The position numbers and the translations under genes were made by a program. From Caldifarciminota bacterium (GTDB lineage: Bacteria > Hydrothermota > Hydrothermia > LBFQ01 > DSFT01), in the NCBI GenBank assembly GCA_015494735.1, contig WGAQ01000122.1, positions 1-7,812 on the forward strand: 7,812 bases of DNA, written 5' to 3'. Below are positions 6,634 through 7,812 of this stretch, one piece after another. The notes under the pieces were generated by a model. That model had not been told where the DNA came from, did not search any database, and was given only the letters and a program-made list of their open reading frames with translations. The first letter of the stretch is position 1; each line of letters opens with the position of its first letter.

Positions 6634-7716
6634 ATGCAGAAACTTCGTTTTAAATTGAAAATAATCACTCCTATGTTTCTCGGTGGTGTGGAGCATCTCG
6701 TCGCAGAGACGAGACCGGCTTCCATGATGGGTATTCTCAGATACTGGTATCGAATATTGATTGCCAATAAGTATGCATCCGATTACGGTATAAATTCTCC
6801 ACGGGACTGGGAAGATTACGAGAAGTGGGCTCTTAATAAACATGAAGGAAAGACGCTATGGGAAAGGGTTTATGAGGATGAGGGAAAATTGTTCGGAACG
6901 CAGGAGAGAGCTGGAAAGGTCAGGATAAGGATGGATTATATAATGAGGAGGTTGAGTTCCAGCGATGTGAGAAAATGGACTGATGGAGAATTTGCAAAAA
7001 AGGTTTCTTATATAGGCTATGGTCCCATCCTTTATGTGAATCTATCCAAGGATAGATACAGGCATCTAAGAAATCTGTATCCCGGAAATGGTTTTGGACC
7101 TGTTCGCGGCTTCTTCACATCGGATTCCAGACTTACGGAGCCTGTAAAGGTCTTAAAGGATATAGGAGTGGATTTCATCGTGGATGACGAGACCATTTCC
7201 GATAAACTTATCGGTCTTCTCTGGTTCGTTTCCATGTTCGGCTCCCTTGGTTCCCGCTCCCGAAAGGGATGGGGCTCCTTTCACCTGATTCCGGAAGGTG
7301 ATAAACATGGCCTTAAATCGTGGGAATTCGATGAGCAGTCCTTTAAGGAAGATTTCGAGAAGGCATGGAAGAAGTTGTCGGGAAATCACAGTTCCACCGT
7401 TGGAAATATAGAGGTATACTTTGCCGGGAATGTGATTGGTCCTGAGAGTTTTAACGGGACTTACCGGAGTTATTTCTTCCCCAATCCCAGAAATTATCGC
7501 ATTCCCCGTAATATTATGGAGAGAATTTACTTCGGGCTTCCCAGAGGAAAATATAAGGAAAGGCGTGGTAGCCCAGTCCATTTCAAACTTTTGAAAAGGG
7601 GTCTATTGATTATTAGAAAACTGGAACCATTCCATGAGAATAGCCGGATACAACCTGTCCCCAGAAGTTTCAATCTATTTTTAAATTCTCTGGGTTCGTA
7701 TAAGCAGATTTATTAG
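6634..7716 (+). CDS. cmr1: Type III-B CRISPR RAMP protein Cmr1 (Cas7 group)
   Basis: This 360-residue protein is Cmr1, a RAMP-fold subunit of the type III-B (Cmr) RNA-guided effector complex, placed at the end of the complex that contacts the 3' part of the crRNA-target duplex. The N-terminus shows the strand and loop ITPMFLGG (11-18), then RPASMMGILRYWYR (27-40), the Cmr1 hallmark usually written LRFWWR. The glycine-rich RAMP loop GSLGSRSRKGWGS (203-215) follows. The C-terminal RRGSPVHFKLLKR (310-322) is also typical of the family. Length is within the usual range. The start is the ATG directly after the -10 box. Its stop codon overlaps the ribosome site of cas10, 14 bases before that start, so the two are surely one operon. 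Base composition looks lower in GC than the genes to its left, consistent with a transferred defence module. Confidence 0.95.
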   Translation: MQKLRFKLKIITPMFLGGVEHLVAETRPASMMGILRYWYRILIANKYASDYGINSPRDWEDYEKWALNKHEGKTLWERVYEDEGKLFGTQERAGKVRIRMDYIMRRLSSSDVRKWTDGEFAKKVSYIGYGPILYVNLSKDRYRHLRNLYPGNGFGPVRGFFTSDSRLTEPVKVLKDIGVDFIVDDETISDKLIGLLWFVSMFGSLGSRSRKGWGSFHLIPEGDKHGLKSWEFDEQSFKEDFEKAWKKLSGNHSSTVGNIEVYFAGNVIGPESFNGTYRSYFFPNPRNYRIPRNIMERIYFGLPRGKYKERRGSPVHFKLLKRGLLIIRKLEPFHENSRIQPVPRSFNLFLNSLGSYKQIY

Positions 7717-7724
7717 AAGGAGGT
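7715..7724 (+). promoter_or_regulatory. Strong Shine-Dalgarno site for cas10
   Basis: AGAAGGAGGT contains AAGGAGGT (7717-7724), a full match to the bacterial anti-SD core, with 7 bases between GGAGG and the ATG at 7731. It begins inside the cmr1 stop codon, so terminating ribosomes could restart. It contrasts with the SD-less first genes of the window. Confidence 0.85.
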
Positions 7725-7730
7725 TTAATT

Positions 7731-7812
7731 ATGGCGGATGGGCAGAAGAATGGAGTTTTAATCTTCACTTTTTCTCCGGTTCAGGGTTTTATAGAGGCTT
7801 CTCGAAGGACCA
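7731..7812 (+). CDS. cas10: Cas10/Cmr2, large subunit of the type III-B CRISPR complex (first 27 codons)
   Basis: Only the N-terminus is in the window, cut by the right edge. It reads MADGQKNGVLIFTF then SPVQGFIEASRRT, a recognisable version of the conserved Cmr2 opening (G/S/T-PVQ-x-F-I-x-x-A/S-R-R/K-x-R/T). Cas10 is the signature subunit of type III systems; its Palm domains make cyclic oligoadenylate, and an HD domain, when present, cuts single-stranded DNA. Neither region is in view, so their state is unknown. Position after cmr1 and the strong ribosome site support the call. A type III-D-like cas10 is less likely, given Cmr1 next to it. Confidence 0.85.
   Translation, partial: MADGQKNGVLIFTFSPVQGFIEASRRT

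Noticed and set aside
370..6634. Reading the TATAAT/TAAAAT boxes as archaeal TATA boxes
   Set aside because: They lie only 6-14 bases from start codons, whereas an archaeal TATA box is centred about 26 bases before the transcript start. No such boxes are seen near -26, and the gene set looks bacterial.
5799..7812. A CRISPR repeat-spacer array near the cmr genes
   Set aside because: No regularly spaced direct repeats of 23-40 bases were found in the window.

Overview
The window looks like a piece of a bacterial chromosome, probably from a thermophilic and poorly sampled lineage. Gene content points to bacteria: a MeaB-type GTPase, an MscS channel, a large TPR protein and the start of a type III-B CRISPR operon. 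So does the promoter geometry: TATAAT or TAAAAT boxes sit 6 to 14 bases before start codons, where a sigma -10 element belongs, and not near -26 as for an archaeal TATA box. Heavy AGG/AGA and ATA use and the Cmr module suggest thermophily. I cannot name a phylum from sequence alone; WOR-3/Hydrothermae-like groups are only a guess.

Layout. Positions 1-363 (minus) hold the 5' part of an unrecognised gene that runs off the left edge; its reading frame seems broken near its start. It is divergent, across only 20 bases, from an M29-family aminopeptidase (384-1481, plus). An MscS-family mechanosensitive channel follows (1562-2653, plus) with its own promoter. A 221-base non-coding gap leads to a promoter and a two-gene unit: a 661-residue TPR protein (2875-4860) and, 4 bases later, a MeaB/ArgK GTPase (4865-5797). 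A calcineurin-like metallophosphoesterase lies tail-to-tail with meaB (5799-6578, minus, 1-base gap). Divergent from it across 55 bases is cmr1 (6634-7716, plus), followed by the first 27 codons of cas10/cmr2 (7731 to the right edge).

How it fits together. The left five genes look like housekeeping or envelope/stress functions: peptide turnover, osmotic protection, a scaffold protein, and a chaperone for a B12-dependent mutase. The right end is the upstream boundary of a type III-B effector operon. Its base composition looks lower in GC than the genes to its left, which suggests a mobile defence module. Four of the first-in-operon genes start at or within about 5 bases of a predicted transcription start, with no Shine-Dalgarno sequence. 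The operon-internal cas10 has a near-perfect one. The organism therefore seems to combine leaderless starts for operon-leading genes with SD-led starts inside operons. No CRISPR array, tRNA, rRNA, insertion sequence or phage gene was seen.
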